This document shows positions 21,401 through 23,891 of a stretch of DNA of 23,891 bases, piece by piece. This stretch comes from Christensenella sp. UBA1385. GTDB taxonomy: Bacteria > Bacillota > Clostridia > Christensenellales > Aristaeellaceae. Both the position numbers and the translations under genes were made by a program. The stretch's first letter is position 1; the number at the start of each line of letters is the position of its first letter. The stretch is from positions 1 to 23,891 of the forward strand of contig DBQV01000042.1 in NCBI GenBank assembly GCA_002305755.1, read 5' to 3'. The notes below the pieces were generated by a model that had not been told where the DNA came from, did not search any database, and saw only the letters and a list, made by a program, of their open reading frames with translations.

Positions 21401-22117
21401 ATGACGATCACCTCGATCCAGATCTGGGGAGACTCGCTTCTGAAGGGCGTTTTCTATGATGAGGCGCGCCATCGCTACGCCATCGTGCGCGACAACGCGG
21501 TGCGCATGATCGAAAAAGCTCTGAACGTGCCTCTGATCAACCGCAGCGCGATGGGGCGCACCGCGCCGCAGGCGCTGGACGAGCTGCGGGCGGAGGATGC
21601 CCCGCTCACGGGCGCGCTGGTGCTGATCGAATTGGGCGGCAACGACTGCGATCTCAACTGGGCCGAGGTGTCCGACCGCCCGCAGGAGGATCACGGCCCC
21701 GCGACGCCGGTGGCGGACTATGAAAAAGCCCTGCTGGATATGGCGGGGCTGGTACGGGAGCGGGGCGGCCTGCCCGTGATCAGCACGCTGCCGCCGCTGC
21801 ATCCGCAGCGCTATCTGGACTGGGTGAGCCGCGGGCTGTCGCGCGACAGCATCCTGCGCTTTCTGGGCGGCAGCAGCCAGCGCATCTACCGCTGGCAGGA
21901 GCTGTACTCCGCCGTCGCGCAGCGTGCCGCGGTCGCCAGCGGCTCGCTGCTGTTTCCGCTGAGGGAATACTTTCTGGAGCGCCTGGTAGGCCAGCAGGTG
22001 CACTGCGTGGACGGCATCCACCTGAGCGCGGAGGGGCACAGGATGGTGGCCGAGGCCGCGCTAAAGGCTATCGGCAGGCAGATGCCTCAGCTGCTCAGCG
22101 GCGAGGGCCTCGGCTGA
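21401..22117 (+). CDS. SGNH/GDSL-family esterase or lipase
   Basis: 238 residues, no signal peptide, so cytoplasmic. SGNH blocks: block I WGDSL with the catalytic Ser12, block III GGND with Asn81, and block V DGIHLS with Asp204 and His207. Such enzymes deacylate esters; the substrate is not identifiable. ATG 21401 is chosen over the in-frame GTG at 21392 because AAGGCGG (21386-21392) is correctly spaced for it. It is convergent with the MFS gene, only two bases apart. Confidence 0.9.
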   Translation: MTITSIQIWGDSLLKGVFYDEARHRYAIVRDNAVRMIEKALNVPLINRSAMGRTAPQALDELRAEDAPLTGALVLIELGGNDCDLNWAEVSDRPQEDHGPATPVADYEKALLDMAGLVRERGGLPVISTLPPLHPQRYLDWVSRGLSRDSILRFLGGSSQRIYRWQELYSAVAQRAAVASGSLLFPLREYFLERLVGQQVHCVDGIHLSAEGHRMVAEAALKAIGRQMPQLLSGEGLG

Positions 22118-22129
22118 GATCAGCCCTCG
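22102..22129. terminator. Hairpin spanning two convergent stop codons (weak)
   Basis: CGAGGGC (22102-22108) pairs with GCCCTCG (22123-22129), with an alternative GGCTG/CAGCC core. It covers the stops of the SGNH and MFS genes. There is no T-run, so termination is uncertain. Confidence 0.3.
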
Positions 22130-23367
22130 GTGACGGCTGTTTCTTCTTCCCGGCGTTTTTTCATGCAGACGCCGTAGAAAGCGATGGCCAGCAGCTGCAC
22201 GGGCACCGAGACCGCCGCGATGTAGGCGGGGTTGATGTCGTAGAGCCAGCCCAGAAGCCAGCTGCCCAAAAACCAGGCCACGCCGAAGCCCGTCTCGAAG
22301 ATGCCAAAGCCTGTGCTGCGCATACTGCGCGGGATGATGGAGCTGACGGCCGCCTTCATGATGCTCTCCTGCGCGCCCATGCCGACGCCCCATAGCAGGA
22401 TGCCCGCGCCCATCCATACTGGATTGTCCGTCAGAAAGACAAAGCAGGAGAAAAAGGCGCTGCACAGCGTGGAGATGGACAGGGCCTTGAGGCCGATCCT
22501 GTCGTAGAGCCAGCCGAAAAAGAGCGCGGCGAAGGCATCCGCGGCCATCGCGCCCGCATAGAGCAGGCTGAGCGCGGAGGAGGGGAAGGCCTGCGTCCTG
22601 GCCGCGTGCAGGGTGATGAGCGCGAAGTCTGCAAAACCAAAGGCGAACAGGCAAATGGCGATCATGTAATACAGGAAGGATCTCTGCGGCCGCAGCTGCG
22701 TCGCATCATCCTGCCGCTTTTCGAATATTTCGGGGTCGGGGTACTTGGCCCTGGCGGTCAGGATCAGCGCGATGGTGATGAGGGCCGGGATGCCGAGCAC
22801 CGCGAAGCTGAGCCGGTAGGTGGTGAACTGATCCCCGCCGCCCTTGACCGCGCCGATCAGAAACAGTATGACGGGGCCCAGGAAGGCCCCCAGCTGATCC
22901 AAAAACTCCTGATAGGCAAAGCCCTTGCCCGTGCCGATCTCGCTGGCGGCAAAGCTGACCAGTGTGTTCTTGGCGGGCTTTTTCACGGCCTTGCCGACGC
23001 GCTCCAGTATCACCAGGCCGCAGGCGATCACCCAGCCGTTCTCCGGCACCAGCGCCAGGGCGGGGATGGCCAGCACCTGGATGACGTAGCCGACTACCGT
23101 CAGCGTCCAGTACCTGCGCGTTTTGTCCGCCAGGTAGCCGGAGAGCAGCCGCAGCGAATAGCCGCACAGCTCGCCCACGCCGGCCACAAAGCCGATCGTC
23201 GCGCCGGACGCGCCCACCAGGTTCAGGTAGTCGCCCAGCACGCTGCGTGCCCCCTCGTGCGTCATGTCCGAAAACAGGCTCACGATGCCCATCAGCGTAA
23301 TGAACATCAGCGCGCCGGAAACGCCCTTCCGCTTGTTCATGTCCTCATTCATACTCCCTTGATACAT
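22120..23367 (-). CDS. Major facilitator superfamily transporter
   Basis: 415 residues with about 11-12 membrane segments in two halves separated by a charged loop (about residues 214-235, KYPDPEIFEKRQDDATQL). Near the N-terminus, LFSDMTHEGARSVLGDYL and the loop GYLADKTRRYW (the MFS motif-A position) identify the family. A proton-coupled efflux or uptake role is likely; the substrate is unknown. The start is uncertain: ATG 23367 gives the longest protein, while internal ATGs at 23352 and 23340 sit near AAGGGAG and GAGG but at poor spacings. Confidence 0.88.
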   Translation of the reverse strand: MYQGSMNEDMNKRKGVSGALMFITLMGIVSLFSDMTHEGARSVLGDYLNLVGASGATIGFVAGVGELCGYSLRLLSGYLADKTRRYWTLTVVGYVIQVLAIPALALVPENGWVIACGLVILERVGKAVKKPAKNTLVSFAASEIGTGKGFAYQEFLDQLGAFLGPVILFLIGAVKGGGDQFTTYRLSFAVLGIPALITIALILTARAKYPDPEIFEKRQDDATQLRPQRSFLYYMIAICLFAFGFADFALITLHAARTQAFPSSALSLLYAGAMAADAFAALFFGWLYDRIGLKALSISTLCSAFFSCFVFLTDNPVWMGAGILLWGVGMGAQESIMKAAVSSIIPRSMRSTGFGIFETGFGVAWFLGSWLLGWLYDINPAYIAAVSVPVQLLAIAFYGVCMKKRREEETAVTEG

Positions 23368-23390
23368 TCACTGCAACGCTTGACGGCTCC

Positions 23391-23396
23391 ATTATA
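23391..23396 (-). promoter_or_regulatory. -10 element of the MFS transporter gene
   Basis: TATAAT on the minus strand, with a start expected near 23384. The -35 position is weak (TGGCGG at 17 bp). Confidence 0.55.
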
Positions 23397-23578
23397 CGCC
23401 TGCCGCTGGCCTCCCGCCACTGCGATGCGGATATCGGGCTATGGGCAAAACAAAGAAGCGCTGATCCTTCATAGTATCGGCGATCCTTTGTCTCGTTGGC
23501 CAGACGACTGTCTGAAAACCCTGAAGAAAGGCAGCAAAAGCGCGGGAGAAGCTGTTATGATAGGACAGGGTGATAGCA

Positions 23579-23891
23579 ATGGGATATATCTCAGGCTCAG
23601 ACAGCCGGCAGATGAGAATGGGGCTATGGAGCATCGAAGAGGAAGTGTCGGAGAACAGTCCGGCGCGGTTGATTGAGGTGTTTGTCGAAAGCCTGGACGT
23701 GGCCGGGCTTGGATTCATCCGTTCTGAGCCTGCCTGTACAGGAAGGCCGGCCTATGCCCCGCAGGATCTGATCAAGCTGTATCTGTACGGATACCTGAAC
23801 GGGATCCGTTCATCGCGCAAGCTGGAGCGGGAATGTGGGAGGAACATAGAGCTGTTTTATCTGCTGGACCGTCTGTGCCCGGATCACAACA
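23579..23891 (+). CDS. IS1182-family transposase, N-terminal part (cut by window edge)
   Basis: The frame is open from ATG 23579 to the window end, 104 codons. It begins MGYISGSDSRQ and continues with IEVFVESLDVAGLGF, TGRPAYAPQDLIKLYLYGYL, NGIRSSRKLERECGRNIEL and LDRLCPDHN. This is the N-terminal domain of IS1182-type (IS5/DDE-related) transposases, before the catalytic region. The Shine-Dalgarno region is AGGACAGGGTGA. Local GC is lower and codon use less GC-biased than in the neighbours, fitting acquired DNA. Whether the copy is intact cannot be judged here. The left inverted repeat should lie in 23400-23578, but I could not place it without the right end. Confidence 0.85.
   Translation, partial: MGYISGSDSRQMRMGLWSIEEEVSENSPARLIEVFVESLDVAGLGFIRSEPACTGRPAYAPQDLIKLYLYGYLNGIRSSRKLERECGRNIELFYLLDRLCPDHN

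Noticed and set aside
22606..23676. 356-codon plus-strand open frame
   Set aside because: It is antisense to the MFS transporter and runs into the transposase start in another frame; no family resemblance.
23392..23718. 108-codon minus-strand frame over the transposase start
   Set aside because: The opposite strand encodes a clear IS1182 N-terminal domain; this frame shows no motif.

Overview
The window looks like a chromosomal segment of a GC-rich Bacillota, most likely class Clostridia (a Christensenellales-like gut anaerobe is my inference). The signs are strong AGGAGG-type ribosome binding sites, several TTG and GTG starts, a T-box riboswitch, sigma-A promoters with extended -10 elements, LplB/YtcP-type sugar permeases, a DUF1836 protein and an IS1182-type transposase. 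I see no tRNA, rRNA, CRISPR array or phage genes.

Region 1 (1-3007, +): the tail of an unknown gene and its terminator, then a near-consensus promoter driving a riboflavin kinase fused to a C_GCAxxG_C_C cysteine domain, followed by proB and proA (first two steps of proline synthesis). Region 2 (3008-5411): a hairpin-rich spacer, then two minus-strand NAD(P)H oxidoreductases: an aldo/keto reductase and, downstream of it, a butanol-dehydrogenase-type iron alcohol dehydrogenase. Region 3 (5412-6091): about 680 bp with no credible gene, filled with hairpins and two copies of a palindromic repeat and bounded by two copies of a 14-mer. Region 4 (6092-7810): a phosphoglucomutase/phosphomannomutase.

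Region 5 (7811-10950, +): promoter, T-box riboswitch and a three-gene ABC transporter (binding protein, permease, ATPase) of the TrpXYZ type. The apparent specifier codon is UAC and the T-box bulge is UGGU, so the inferred ligand is uncharged tRNA-Tyr and the inferred cargo is tyrosine. Region 6 (10951-11763, +): a secreted polysaccharide deacetylase with its own promoter. Region 7 (11764-18533, +): a sugar-utilisation operon with a ROK repressor, two CUT1 permeases, a secreted binding protein and a cytoplasmic GH32 fructosidase. It probably imports sucrose or short fructans and cleaves them inside the cell. Two tandem GTTAA-N4-TTAAC-like operators lie between the promoter and the ROK start. 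No ATPase is present, so a shared MsmK-like ATPase elsewhere is expected.

Region 8 (18534-23384): lspA and an RluA-family pseudouridine synthase (minus), divergent from msrA (+), which has an unusual structured leader; then a DUF1836 regulator (minus), divergent from an SGNH hydrolase (+), which converges on an MFS transporter (minus). Region 9 (23579-23891): the first 104 codons of an IS1182-type transposase, cut by the window edge.
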